Source of the DNA: Rhyacichthys aspro
Taxonomy: Eukaryota > Chordata > Actinopteri > Gobiiformes > Rhyacichthyidae
NCBI GenBank assembly: GCA_036850595.1
Contig: CM072166.1
Coordinates: 12,852,758 to 12,916,757, forward strand
Reading direction: 5' to 3'
DNA length: 64,000 bases
Shown: piece after piece, positions 24,983-37,785 of the stretch
Position numbering within the stretch: position 1 is the first letter of the stretch
How the letters are laid out: each line of letters begins with the position of its first letter
Notes under the pieces: generated by a model
Told to the model about the DNA's origin: nothing
The model's input: only the letters and a program-made list of their open reading frames with translations
The model's database searches: none
Translations under genes and position numbers: made by a program

Positions 24983-27900
24983 CTGAAACGCAGAAGAAGA
25001 AAAAGACTACAATTACATCACAAATTAAATTAAAGGTCCACTGTGGAAAACTTGCAAAATGATATTTTTACTAGTGTATAATCACCTTACAATAACACTC
25101 TAGCATTTGTCTATCGTGGTGCTAGACATGAAACTCATTCATGTTTCTCTACTGACCACTTTCTGAGAGCTACAATATGTGTGTTGTTGAAAAAAAGGTG
25201 GAAAGTTTACCTTATGCTCTTCTCCAAACAGTTTTCCACTTTCTTAAAGTCAGGCCTTCGTTCTGGGTCTTCATCCCAACAGCTTTTGATCAACATATAC
25301 ACCTACAAGAAAAAAAATGTGAATGTACTCTCAATAAGGAAACTCCCTGTGCAAAAGGATAAATAACCTACCTCTAACTCTTTCTCTGAAGCTGTGTCAA
25401 AGTGGAGGTCAGGTCTGAAGACGGTCACCCCAGGACACTGCACTCTGGACAGCTTTTCTATTTGGAAACAAACAAACCTATGAGATGACTGTACGGTGAG
25501 GTGTGTTTTGTCCCGTTGCACACCTGTGTGTTCTACCTGTTCTGTCCAAATGGCCCTCAGTGTAGAAGGTGCATTTTCTGAGGACTATCTCCTGAGCGAT
25601 GATGGCGAAGCTGTACACGTCGCCTTTTTGAGACGTGCCCTGTTTCCTCAAATGCTCTGGCGCTGTCCATAAATCTGAACAGAAAGACAACAAATAGTAA
25701 GTTGCCAAATATGTGACAATTAGCTACAGGGACTTCTTAGTGGTGCCATATATTACCTCTGCCTGGGCCTAGGAATGTGTTGCAGCCAAAGTCTGTGATC
25801 TTGACCACCATGCGGTTGTCCACTACACAGTTGGTGGACTTGAGACGGCCGTGGACCTGGATGTCGCTGGCATGGAGGTAGGACATACCCTGAGAAAATG
25901 AAGCGCTCATCAGAGTCCAATACTGTCGTTGTTGATGTTTAGTGCCCTCTTCTGGCAGAGATACAAAACTACAGCAACCTTTAATCTTTTCTCTAAATTG
26001 CTACTGTTTTTAGAGACAACTATACTGCATTCTTTGATAAACAATGGACAAAATGGCATTAATATGATCATTCTCAGAACAGCCAGTGTAATGCACAAAC
26101 ATAAGATGGTTGAAAATGCTGCCTTATAATTGTAGTTTCTTGTTTTGACACAAAGCTAAGTGAAGAATTTAATATTCATCAGAGGAAAATGTACATTATG
26201 GTGTTAAATATACAGTAATGAGTATAAATTTTAGTCTGCCACTATATTTGTTCTCTTAGCATTATTATAATACCATAAACTGTATCATTCTTCTCAATTT
26301 CTTTATTTGAATTCACACAGAAAATACAGGAAATTTGTTTAATCTGTTTAAAAAAAAAAACCATTCTCCTCTGGGTTAAAAGGGCAGGTGTTTAGTATGA
26401 CGTCCCCTCACAATGGACACTCTAACAGTATAATCGCCTTTATTTCTGCTTTTGGTGTTAATGATCGTCTCTAAATTATTGGGAGGGAGCACAATCACTA
26501 GTGCGCTGTATGCTTATTTGTCAACAATGAGTTAAGACTGAAGTCAGGTTTCATATCATCTGTTTTATTTGGTGCATAAAAAGGATTTAGGGACATGCAC
26601 TATAGAGGGTCAAAAGTCAAATCAGTGGAGATAGTTTTTATCAGTGAATTTCTTTGGGAATTCTTTTGTACCACTAATGCACCTCTAACACATTTAGTGG
26701 AACAACACAAAAACCTGAAAGCGATTTTTGTCTGTTTCACTGCTGCTGCAGATCTGCACTCTGCTGCTCATTAACGGTGGTCATTATAAGACTTTTGCAG
26801 GCCATTTTAATGTACCTGATGTCCGTGTGCATTCATCTATGATACTCTATGTCATCAAGCCATACATTACAGTAACTTACATAACACATAAGCAAACAAA
26901 TACACTGACTCCTCACCTTGGCAATATCATACATGACAGAGATCTTGAACTCCCAGTCCATGAAGGTCTCCTCTGGATAGGACACTTTGTCATTTAGCAC
27001 ATACTGAAAGAGGACAAGTAGAAGGCACTTTTACAACTTATCCTGTTCTTTTTTTCCATGTATACATTATATTATTTGTCATATTGAATTTCTAGGAACT
27101 GATGATGAGCGCATGCCGTTTGTACCTTGAGTGATCCCCTCTCTCCGTACTCAAACACTCCAAACACGCCCTGGTCAAACTTCACCGTGCCATAAAACTT
27201 AGTCAGGCTGTAATAGTCGATTTGCAGCAGCTGCACAGAAATATACACATCATTGTGAAACAAGAATAATAAATGGTGCGTAATAATGTTCACTCTTGTT
27301 TTTTGCGTGTTACCGCGTTAAGATCAATCCTCTGTGTTTCGTTGAAGTTTCCGTCCGAGTGCTTCAGCTCCTTTAGAATCACAATCTTTAAAAAAAAGCA
27401 GAAATAATGACGTGATGATGATGTTATAGGTATAAAGCGCCTAATTTATGATGGATAACATGTCCTTGTACCTTTTTATCATAAAGGGCTCTCCGGATCT
27501 TGAACTTCTTGCTTTTGCTCTCATTTTCAATCTAATAAGGCAAATGGAGTAGAGTTAAGAATGGAATTAGCAGACTTTGAAGTAAAAAAAAGTTGGGAAA
27601 AGCCATGAAGAAATGTCCAATGTGTCATCTCATACCTGGAGAGAGACTATGTTGAGTTCGCTGTCCTCCAGCAGACTGACAAGCTCAGAGTTGATGTGGG
27701 ACCAGCGCTTCCGGAGAAGACGTTCTTTCCTGTTCTGTCTGATCATATAATCAATAGTAATACTTATTAGCTAGGTTTCATTTGAAAACAACACAAATCT
27801 GTGAGGATGTGTGAATAACTAAATGTTAAGTGTGTCATAAGAACAGGTTGTGTAATATACTGCAAATTTATATATATTTTATATAATACTTTTACATCAA

Positions 27901-30900
27901 CGTTTGCAGCCTTATCGCAATGGCCAAAGGGAGCTTTAAATCCAGCTGTGGTGCAGCTAAATACAGCTTGGTGCTACCTAATTAATTTTGTCTCAGACAC
28001 CACTCACTCCCAAAAGCAGCTAAGAGACCTTTCCTGCATTTCTTTTATTAAAAAAGTCAAACCGGACCAATTTTTCCTCCACAAAATGCTAATACATTTG
28101 AGATGAGCTAGAGATAGAGATTACTTAAATGAATTGCCAATATTTATCCCTTTTTCTAGTTGCCTCCCTATTCTCTGTTTATGTTTTTCCTTTTTGCGCA
28201 GTCTTGTTGTGTAAAAAGACCTATTCAGTGCTCTATTTACTTTTTCTCCATTTTATTGGCAGTCATTACTTCCTTATTGTCAAGCTGTGTCGACCAATGG
28301 GAGCGCTGCTTTTGCTGGAAGTGAGCAGTGATTGGCCAAAGCTTCCGTTCAGGACTGAAAATTCTCATCTACTGAAATCCTTGATAGTAAAGCTTAGATG
28401 ACGTCTTGTTTTTCACATTATATCATCTATTATAAAATGCCTTTAGGTGATTAAACATAACATAATAACCTGTTTAAATGGCAGCACAGTGGATTAAAAA
28501 TGATGTTAAAAATATGTGTATTCTCTATCATGTTTTAGTTTGTTTCCTTCTGTAACACTCTGCATACAGACTAACATTATGTTCCCAACAACAGTAGCAG
28601 TACAAAGACCTTCACTATCTTAAGTCTTGATGTAAGATAAGACGTCCCTACCGTTCACAGTGCACTCATGTGTCAGTCACCTGTAGAAAATGAAGGCAAT
28701 GGTGGCCACTACAACCACAGCCACGGCCAGTACCGTCACGATGATGTCCTGGAGCGCGGGACCTGAAAACATTACAATGAAATCATTATAACTACATCAA
28801 GATAATATAGACGGGCTGCAATCTGTGTATAGCAATGTGTGTTTACCTCGATCTGGGGAGACGTTTGGGAGTCGCTTGCCCCAGATAAACGTGGGGTCCG
28901 TTTCAACCACGTGAGTGTAAGAGGTCTCTGTGTCAAAAGTGAATAGGGTTCGGTACTGTGAAGGAAAAAGGAAAATCGTCAATGCAAGCCTTTAATGTGA
29001 GAAAACAAAATAATCAGATTCATACTTTGTTGTCAGTGGTGGTGTAAATGATTGAAAGAGTCACATCTCTGTCCCCCAAATTATCCAGACGGTAGTTTCC
29101 AGCAATTCCTGCAGCAAAAACATGTCACATAAAGTATAATTAGCTTCAATGGAACAGTGTCAAAACTATTTTATGCTCTGTCTCTTCAGATCACGTCCAA
29201 GCCACTGTCAGTGAGGAGTTAGCAATTACAACTTCTCTTATGTGTCATCGTACCATTAAAGGAGGTGTTCCTGAAATAATTCACAGCGACATACGGCATC
29301 TTCAGGGTCTGTGGCTGAGGGTCCTGGACGAGCTTTCTCATCACTTCGCCGATAAACAGCACCGAGTCGTGGTAAGCGGCCATGTAATCATTAATCTAAA
29401 GACAGACAGAGATCCTGAGTAAAAAAAAACCTCCAAATAGCCTCTAGTTATTTGATAAATGTATTCCACTGACTGTGTTAGTGTCGTTCAAGTCAGGGTT
29501 GATGGTGTAGTTTCTCGTGTTGGGCATCGTCAGGACCAACACATTCTTCATGAATGGCAAAGATGTTGTGTTGATGTAGTATTTATCACTGTGACACATA
29601 TATGGCAAATCTTTACAAGAATGACATCAGAGTAAGTTCTTCCAATTCATTTTTTAAAACCTAAGCTTCATTTGTAGACTATACTATTACTAACATGTAC
29701 TCCATAAAGTGTTTGTGTACAGGTCTATTATATTATGTGTGGGGGTGCACTCACTTATAAAGATCAATGAGAAAGAAGACTACATCACTGTTATCTGCCT
29801 CGGTGATGCCTCTCTTGGCCTCCTCTACATCCGCTGGTGATCCACACATGATAAACACTGCAAACAGATACACAAGACAAACAATACAATCAATACTGTA
29901 CGCAGGTGGCAGGGCGAGGGATAGGACAGACAGGAACACCACAGGGGCACCACAACACCATGGGTTTATTTGACTGTTTGCAAATGTTTGCATTGATTAC
30001 TCACTAAACATGCACAAAAAACAATTCTTTTGCCATATAATCACTGTAGTTGATTAGCTTATGTTTCGTTAATGGACAAAAAACATTAGTATACATTAAT
30101 CATAATGGTTGTTTCTCAATATCTGCCCAGTGACTAACTGGCCATTACCCTGGGTGTACCCTGCCTCAGGCCCAAAGATGCTGGGATAGGCTCCAGCCAA
30201 GCCAAGATGAATGAATACTATAATGCTCTACTTCCTTACACTTTCTAAATACCTTTGACTGAAATGTATGTATTTCTATTGCCTGGGCTCGAGCCAATTC
30301 CAGCTGAACTGGATGTGGCAGGGTACATCATTGATAATGGATAGTTATATGGTCAACATACACTGACAAACAACCATTCACTCAACCAATCATTCACTAA
30401 GGTCAATTTAGAGTCACAAATTCACCAATAGAGGGCTGTGGGATTGAACCCACAGGGGTCACAGCTCTGCCACTGTTTAGGTGACCCCTTGACTAGAGTT
30501 AAAACTGGAGTTTAATGCTATGTTTGTCTTAAGGGTCATATCACTGTCCAGTTTAGAAAGTAAACTATTCATACTGACAATCCACCAAATAATCTGTCTT
30601 TCCATATTTTGCCAAGGCAACCGGGCAGTATGCCCATACAAGGCAAGGATATGAAGGTCAAATACAGTTCTGTATAACTCATCAATCCTAATTTCCATAC
30701 AAATGTCTTCTTCAACCTTGAAACTAAGGTTCATATTATACTAGAGATGGCCTAGCCTATAATTCATCATGCTTGTTGTCATGCTTGTTGCACTCATAAA
30801 AGTGGGGATTACATAGATCATTAAACAAATAAATGTGCCTACAATGAGTTTTAGTTTAACTACTGCAAACCATATGGTCAATTATTCACGGAGATAAAAA

Positions 30901-33678
30901 CCCCATTCAAACATAAAAAAGGCTCACAGTTGCTTGTCCTGTTTTGAGGTGACAGCTCATATTTCAGCTCCTCTGGTTTGCGTAGCACCGTCCTCTTAAT
31001 TTCAGCTGCAAACTTGCTTGAGTCTGCATCCAGTGCATTGATATACCTGCCAAAACAAAAAGGTAGACATTAAAACCACATGACAATTTTGTTCTGTCAC
31101 GGTTGTAGCTCAATACAAAACAGGCTAAAAATTAACGTAACCGTAAAAGAGTTATTGTAAACGTAAAAGAGGTATTGTAAACGTAAGTTGCAAGGATCGT
31201 AATCGTAAATCTAAAACTGGAAATGTAACTCTAAAATCATAAACAAAAAAATTTGCATAAACGAAAAAAAAAAAGGTTTGTAAAAGTATAACTTACGTTT
31301 ACGCTTCTTCTTTTCATTTTTCACTTCACAAGTTACGTTTACAATTCACAAGCTACGGTTACGATTAATTCATTTCTGACACTTTTTTTTAATGGGGGCG
31401 GGCTCAACGCCCATTGGCTGGAGTGACAGGATGTTACGTCATTACTATACTACGAAGACAAACCCCGCGCTAGCGCTACCGCGAGTCCGCAATGTGGGAA
31501 AATCATCTTTAGAGGAATTTTATATTATTTACATATTTTTGAACATAGAGAGTGATCAGAATTAAACACGACTCCTGTAACAAGCAGAAGATGATTGTAT
31601 GTGTAGCTTTGACTCTGTACTGCCCGGGCAGTCTACCTGAGAATTAGGAACCAAGTTTGCGCTCTGCCCCTGACCTTCACTCTCATGGCCTGGCTGGACA
31701 TGCCTCTGCAGCACAGCGACTAGCGCATTCACTGCAGAGGCAATGTTGGAATCAGTCTGGAGGCAATGCAAACAGTTAATGCTAATCATTATTGCAACAA
31801 TACATAAATAAATAAAGACATTAGCGCCACCATCTCTGTATATAACTAGCACACATTAGCATACTTGATTCGATTTTCAATGACACATACAATCATCTTC
31901 TGCTTGTTACAGGAGTCGTGTTTAATTCTGATCACTCTCTATGTTCAAAAATATGTAAATAATATAAAATTCCTCCAAAGATGTATGATTTTCCCACATT
32001 GCAGACCCGCAGTAGCGCCAGCGCTGGGTTTGTTTTCGTAGTATAGTGATGACGCAACATCCTGTCACTCCAGCCAATGGGCGTTGAGCCCGCCCCCATT
32101 AAAAAAAAGTGTCAGAAATGAATTAATCGTAACCGTAGCTTGTGAATTGTAAACGTAACTTGTGAAGTGAAAAATGAAAAGAAGCGTAAACGTAAGTTAT
32201 ACTTTTACAAACCCTTTTTTTTTTTCGTTTATGCAAATTTTTTTGTTTATGATTTTAGAGTTACATTTCCAGTTTTAGATTTACGTTTACAATCCTTGCA
32301 ACTTACGTTTACAATACCTTTTTTTTACGTTTACAATACCTTTTTTTACGTTTACATTAATTTTGAGCCTGTTTTGGCTCCATAGTTTTGGCTCCATATT
32401 AATGTACCTGGTCTAATGCACTTTTTTAGAGGCAATTCTTTATTAAGCAAATAAGTTATCACTTTATGTTAGCCATGTAGGCACAATTACAAAACAGAGA
32501 GATAAAGAAAGGTGAGTTAAGTGACTTTGAAATGGTTTTGTGTCAGATGGCTTAAATTTACTTTACTGTATATCTGTTTCATTGTGATGCTTGGACTTAA
32601 CTTAAGCAGTTAATTAAATACTGCCTTGTGATTGGTTGATTAGGTTTATGAGCATTTAAATAGTGACTGCTGCTTGTTAAACCTGACTCACCAAAAACAG
32701 TCCTCGGTGTTGGTCTGCTTCTTATACACATATGTTGCATCCCACTCAGGTTTGATCTTGTTCTTGTGACGCCAGAAGTCGATGAAGAAGTCTGAGATCT
32801 TTCGCGCCGGTGGCAAGAGGCGCTGCAGATTTCTGGTGTTGTCACAGGACAGACCAAAGCTACCCGCAGAGAGAAAAGGAGTTTTGATATTCAGACCTTG
32901 CTCCAGACTGGGGGGAAAAGAAGACGGTTTAAGATGCACCACTCAAGGTTTGTGTCTTGAATAATATGAGTTTCTAAATGCAGGACTTACTCCACCATTT
33001 GGAAGGTAGCGTAGGTGCAGGTGGGCCCAAGCACAGCACATCCTAACATGCCTGTATCCTGTCAACATGCATTTATTAAGAATTTTTTCTGTCATCGGGA
33101 TTATGGAAGGATTTTGGAAGTGAAAAATCCCTTACCTTCAAGTTGTTGAACTCAGCCACTCCCTCACATGTGCTACTCTCGCAGCCTTTTTGTTTGTAAA
33201 AACTTGTGTCAAAACCAGCAAAGTGTGCCTTCAGACTGAAGTTCATACCTCGGAAAAAAATGTAAAAATATGAAGAAAGATTTTTAACTCATTTGATCAG
33301 TTTGTTGGTGGCAGCTGTGAGTAATGCATCAAGCCCTACTTCTTTCTCAAAAGATGTGACAAGACAATATTGTATTAAAGCTAAAACCTTAAATATATTG
33401 GAGTTCGAGAACGCTTTACAAGTTTGAAGGATTATCACTAATGCGTTACAGCTAAAGTTTATGTTTATGCCTTTACCATTTGCAGCATTGAGCTCAGAAT
33501 CCGTCTCTATGGCCTTCAGGATTTCCCCTTCCACAAACTTCAAGCTCCATGGGGACTCCTCGTCGTTGAGCAGGATCACGTTAATCATAACCCCATCCAA
33601 ACACTGTCTGATGCTGCTGCACGGCGCAACCAGAATCCACAAGGTGCACACACACATCCAACAGCCTCCCGGGCTCAT
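22968..33678 (-). CDS. gucy2c: Guanylate cyclase 2C (guanylin/STa-type receptor), complete
   Basis: Twenty-seven coding exons on the - strand join without a frame break into 1077 residues, against 1073 in human GUCY2C, which also has 27 exons. The order is signal peptide, ligand-binding ectodomain, one membrane span (about residues 429-450), kinase-homology domain, coiled linker and class III guanylate cyclase. The protein makes cGMP from GTP at the apical membrane of the gut when bound by guanylin peptides (family knowledge). Start: the ATG at 33678-33676 is followed by a hydrophobic stretch (CTLWILVAPCSS). The end, EYLHLATVDNTLSTFL, parallels the mammalian tail. The three entries below list the exons. 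Paralogue cyclases (GUCY2D/F, NPR) are excluded by ISAGSFGLSCD-like and HGRLKSTNCVVD motifs. Confidence 0.96.
25211..28762 (-). other. gucy2c: gucy2c exons 11-20: membrane span and kinase-homology domain
   Basis: Exons: 28681-28762, 27636-27738, 27472-27531, 27314-27385, 27126-27230, 26917-27003, 25757-25889, 25537-25674, 25372-25457, 25211-25302. The first has a run of Ile/Val/Ala residues forming the membrane span. The kinase-like part has VILKELKH, LLQIDYYSLTKFYGTVKF, HGRLKSTNCVV (H606 to V616) in place of a catalytic HRD loop, ITDFGCN in the DFG position, and LWTAPEHLR. As in all receptor cyclases, the missing catalytic Asp means it is a pseudokinase regulator. Confidence 0.93.
27920..28410. 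repeat. Interspersed repeat, copy A (gucy2c intron 11)
   Basis: About 490 bases whose reverse complement matches 41490-41945 with many substitutions and small indels. Shared segments include GACGTCATCTA, TTTCAGTCCTGAA, CCCATTGGT and AATAAGGAAGTAATG. No coding capacity or clear inverted ends were found, so the class is unknown. Confidence 0.7.
30126..30480. repeat. L2-like/SINE-type retroelement remnant (gucy2c intron 5)
   Basis: GATGCTGGGATAGGCTCCAGC and, further on, CAATTTAGAGTCAC and GGATTGAACCC are word-for-word parts of the common 3' tail shared by fish L2-type LINEs and their SINEs (family knowledge). The copy is diverged and has no intact ORF. Confidence 0.6.
31116..32376. mobile_element. 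Foldback transposon with 490-bp inverted arms
   Basis: Left arm 31116-31604 and right arm 31883-32376 are long, nearly matching inverted repeats, separated by 278 bases. Both tips read CAAAACAGGCT inward. Flanks are GCTCAATA (31108-31115) and GCTCCATA (32377-32384), an 8-bp target duplication with one mismatch, which points to the hAT superfamily. The arms contain many subterminal copies of GTAAACGTAA and related words, likely transposase binding sites. There is no transposase, so it is non-autonomous. It sits in gucy2c intron 4. Confidence 0.85.
31637..31756 (-). pseudogene. Exon-like 40-codon open segment inside the foldback element
   Basis: On the - strand an acceptor-like TTGCCTCCAG precedes 31756 and a donor-like GTAGAC follows 31637. 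Between them are exactly 40 open codons (TDSNIASAVNALVAVLQRHV, then a Gln/Ser-rich part), phase 0 at both ends. It could be a captured host or transposase exon fragment. I do not recognise the protein. Confidence 0.35.
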
Positions 33679-36300
33679 TCTGAGGTTAGGTAAAGAAAGT
33701 CCACAGGCTTTAGAAGTCCAATGAAAGAGTAGTTATTTCCACTCGTGTCGTGTTCCAGCTGTAAAGTCATCACACTCTCCAGACACGTTCTGCTGTAAAA
33801 GTTACATGTCTGTTTGTGTAAAGAGCTACTAAGAGAAAATCTACCTGCAGCCTTTCAGCTTCGTCTGGAGTGGCTGCTCAGCTGTTAATGTACAACCTTT
33901 AAAGCTGCAGTGGCAGGTTGTATAACCTTCTCACTGCTGGTATCTCAAGGCTCTAGAACAAACAGGTCAAATCAAAACAAGGCAAAACACACACATACTG
34001 CTTATGATTGGTGTACTGAAGGGAAAACTAGCTTTTGCTGCAATAGGCTATATATAAGTCATTTTGTTGGTTCATTTTTTGGGGTTTGAAGACTGTACAG
34101 AGAGAAAGTTCTGGAAAATGTTGATACATTTTCTATTCTTAGGCTGTGGCCAGACTTTGATTAATGGGTTGAAGGTTAAAATAGATGTAGTCCCAGTTTG
34201 TGGCAGAGAAATCCATTAATCTAATGGTGTAAAGTATTAAAACCACAAGATTGATAAGCAAGAACTAAGCTTCTAAAACAAGACTCCGATGTATGCTTAA
34301 AATGAAAACTACAGAGTGAAAAAAGGTAATATTGATACATTTTTCCTTTTTCACAGGAACCTGTATATACATCTGTCCAGTTAAAAAATGAAAGCTGAAG
34401 AAAAAGTACAAGACGTATTGTAAGTATTTTCTGTTGTCATGTGCAGTAGCCGAGCCTCTACTAGTAATACTACTATCACTCTGAAGGCTATCAAATACCA
34501 AGTGTTTGATCTGTCAGTTTATAAATGCCGGATGATGAAAAGCAAGAACAAAACAGAGAAGAGCAAAGGTTACACGGGCCATAAAAGCTATGATAGATAA
34601 TGCTTTTAAAACATTGTGAGGTTCAGTTTGTCATAAGCCACGTCCCCAGCAGCAGACACGGGCTCCATGACAAATCCTTTGGCTGGTTATTGTCAATCCA
34701 GAGTGCTCCCATTTAATTAATTTAATCTCCTTGACTGGGTTACAGAGATACACACAGTATTTAACAACAGCATCATCATTATCAGCTCATTACCGCGAGC
34801 AATAGCCTAACACTATCTTGCTGAGTGACTATCTTCTACACACTGTGAGGGAAACCACATTTCCCACAGTGCTCTTCACTAAACAAATACCATTCACTCA
34901 TTAAGATAACAAGAAGGTTTCAGGCAGTTCAAGTATTTTGACTGGTTTATTATTGCTCATCTATTTTTATATATAATTTATTATCATTTCTTCTCATATC
35001 TGATACACGGTGCAATTGGTGACGCATGTATGCTGTTAATGATTGTGCAATGAAGGTGTGAATCTCTCTGTAGATAAATTACTTTGTTCCTGTTTTAGGT
35101 TGTGTTCAAATTAGTCAATAATCACATAAATGAGCCAATCAAACCCATAAATCAGTCTTAAGTAAATAACAAACAAAAAAAAGACTTCCTATTTATTCAC
35201 TGAGGGCAATGGGAAACCTGTGTGCTTGGTGTGTATGCAGCAAGTTTCAGTGTCAAGTAATATAATACTTGGCACCACTATGACACTTGTTATGGTGAAA
35301 AATACAACAGCTGCGAGGACAACTGAGAAAAGAGAAAATAAATTGTCAGTGGATTTGAGGAACGAGCTGTCTTTTTTACCCGTTGGTGACAGATGAGTGA
35401 TGCAGAAGTTAAAGATAGCTATTGTTATGTTATTGCTAGTGAAATAGCTTTGGCATCAAAGCAATATTGTGAGGGTGAGTTCATGAAAACATTCATACTG
35501 AGGGCTTTTGCCAACATTGCCTTTTTCGGTTGCGACTGATGAAAACACTGACATTGTAATGTAAAACTTCTTTGCGCTAAAGGGAAAAAATTGAGTTGAC
35601 GTTATTTATAGGTTATGATGTTATTATTTAACTGGCCCGGCCTACTCAAATTGGTCTGTATGTGACCCCTGAACTACAATGAGTTTCACACAGACACTAA
35701 GTACTCTAAAGTAAACAGTGAAGATAAAGCAAAGTCCTGAGTTTTCTGCCTCATTACATTTTCCATCCCATTTGCTTTTAAACAGTTCATCTCAAACACA
35801 GATTTAATTGATTTCTCTATTTGATCTTTACAACAGTACCCCGGCTTCTTTTTACATATACTTCACTTAAACTTCACCTGTTCATGTCTGCTGCCTGAGG
35901 AGGATGACAATATTATAAAAGTATTCAAATGCAAATCACAAAATCCAAGAACTGACCATTTCCACTACACACAACTGCATTTTTAAGTTATTATTCATTT
36001 CAAATGTATTAAATTATTTATAACTACACTGTAATTTTTCAGAATTTGCATTTAATCCAGCAAATACACTGCTACAAGTTTTAGGGACTTATGTATAGTA
36101 TTTGTGCATCTCTAACTAAATAACTATTTTGATTTGTTGTCTGATTCCAGCTTTTAGTTGTAGAGCTGCTCCTGTTATATGTCCCACACATTTCTTCTGA
36201 GGCTATCAACAACATCTATTTTATCGACCTACATTCTGCTCGCCTCAACATGACACACAGTGAAGGCTCTTAAAATAACAGATGACGCAAGGCTCGGCTG
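33679..36300. other. Intergenic region between gucy2c and csdc2
   Basis: It holds the gucy2c upstream/promoter sequence on its left side and a partial hAT MITE at 35385-35695. No coding exon or RNA gene was recognised. Long ORFs here have no exon signals. Confidence 0.6.
35385..35695. mobile_element. Partial hAT MITE, copy 2 of the family
   Basis: This segment matches the right half of the intact element at 62928-63491 in the same orientation: the ATAGCTTTGGCATCAAAGC, GCTTTTGCCAACATTGCC and CACTGACATTGTAATG words all have counterparts, and the end has ATGAGTTTCACACAG. The left half and left inverted repeat are missing. Confidence 0.7.
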
Positions 36301-36319
36301 TGTGAATACAGTAGTAAGT

Positions 36320-36325
36320 TTTATT
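36320..36325 (-). terminator. Candidate poly(A) signal of csdc2
   Basis: TTTATT on + reads AATAAA on -, 1.46 kb beyond the csdc2 stop, at the edge of AT-rich non-coding sequence. The intervening stretch (36326-37785) would be the csdc2 3' UTR. Confidence 0.45.
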
Positions 36326-37785
36326 GAAATTTTAATGACGATGTCACAGTGGTTTGACAAAAATTAAGGTACTTGCGAACACTTCCTTCCTTCCAACGAT
36401 AAGGAAACCAAAACTGTGACGGTGTGCTACTGTGACGTGACATCACACTTGTGGCGACAAAGCAAAAATGCATAGAGATGATACTGCATGAGGAAAACAA
36501 AACACATCGGACATGAAATTACAACATAGAGTACTGAACATGCTCATTTTTTAAACAATTTATTAAATCTCATCTAATGTAAGACAGGAAACATGTAGAA
36601 AATAATGCTTGTGTCTATGATAATGTGACAGTAGCAAAGGGACTGGGTAGTATCATTAGAGTGACGTGTGCAGTGCAGTGTTCAAACAGCTTTAGATTTG
36701 CACAAATACTTAGGAATGCAGCGCTTAATTACCAAACACCTGATGTTCCCATAGTTACAAATGAAAATAAATAAGTCAATAAATAAATAACGTTTCACAT
36801 CAGAAAGCTTTGCTGCCTTTTATTTTTCACAGTCTTCTGCCATGACATTTAAAACGTACCATTTTTCAACAAGAATTTAAATCCTTACCTTACTTTTTTT
36901 TTTAAATCAATTACTCCAAATGTAATTAAGTTAACTTTGTAATTTCATCACTCCATCCCTTACCCTCCCTCTACGCCCCTTCTGTCCCGGCGTCGTGCTT
37001 CTGGCCTGGTATTCTGACGATAGACCCCTAATTCATCAAACTAGTCTGTGCCACTGAAACAAAGGACCTTCATAGGAGCTGGCTACAATGACACTGGATT
37101 CCTACACTTGCCAAAAAGACGAAATACTGTAGTGCTACACACATAAATAGGAACATAATTCCTTGATAAGGAGCAGAAATCCATTAAGAGCCACTATAAG
37201 TGCATTTACAGTCAGCAGCCATGCAATAGTGCAGTTTCATGGCAGACCTTGTATTTTTTATTGAAGGCAGTAAAATGAAGACACCCTGTTTTATCTTTGT
37301 CCCTTTTTATGCTTACATACTCAAGGGTAATACCTCCTTATACTGTTGTAAAAATCATATGGCTAGTTTCGGTGGATTTTTTATGTTTATTACATTAACT
37401 TGGAACACAATTACAGAGAAACAGAAAAGAGAAATTTCTGCAGATGTTAGTGAAGATGGAGACACAAAAAGTGATCTTCCTTTTTCTGCCTAGCCATGTC
37501 AAAATGTCTAGATGTGTTTGGCTCGAATGACATTTCTGCTTCAAATTCAAAAGGTAGCACCAGGCTCTGCTCTTACAACTTCCCACCTACCCATATTAAT
37601 GGTATCCCTCCCTGAAACACATTCACATAGATACATTCAAAAAGACTTTCTCTAGCCTTTTAAACTTTCCTAAACCCTTTACTCACCACCAAACCTAACT
37701 CTGGTCCCTGTTTCCGAAACTGAATAAGATAAAAACCTAAAAGTAAAGACTTTTCCTGTTCACGTCGAGACCTGGAGAGGCCGGT

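Larger units (their letters stand above)
28847..33678 (-). other. gucy2c: gucy2c exons 1-10: signal peptide and ectodomain
   Basis: Exons, 5' to 3' on the - strand: 33477-33678, 33136-33248, 32991-33058, 32692-32907, 30928-31046, 29755-29857, 29474-29588, 29254-29395, 29026-29108, 28847-28955. They cover residues 1-423. Landmarks are GCESSTCEG, CAVLGPTCTYATFQMV, SAGSFGLSCD, TEDCFW, FIMCGSP, FMKNVLVLTMPN and DPTFIWGKRLPN, each with a close counterpart in mammalian GUCY2C. Several N-glycosylation sequons are visible (e.g. NTS, NYT). Intron 4 is the largest here because it carries a foldback transposon. Confidence 0.93.

Noticed and set aside
25757..25889. Loss of the kinase catalytic loop (HGRLK) as a gene defect
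   Set aside because: All receptor guanylate cyclases have a pseudokinase domain; mammalian GUCY2C has the same HGRLK sequence.
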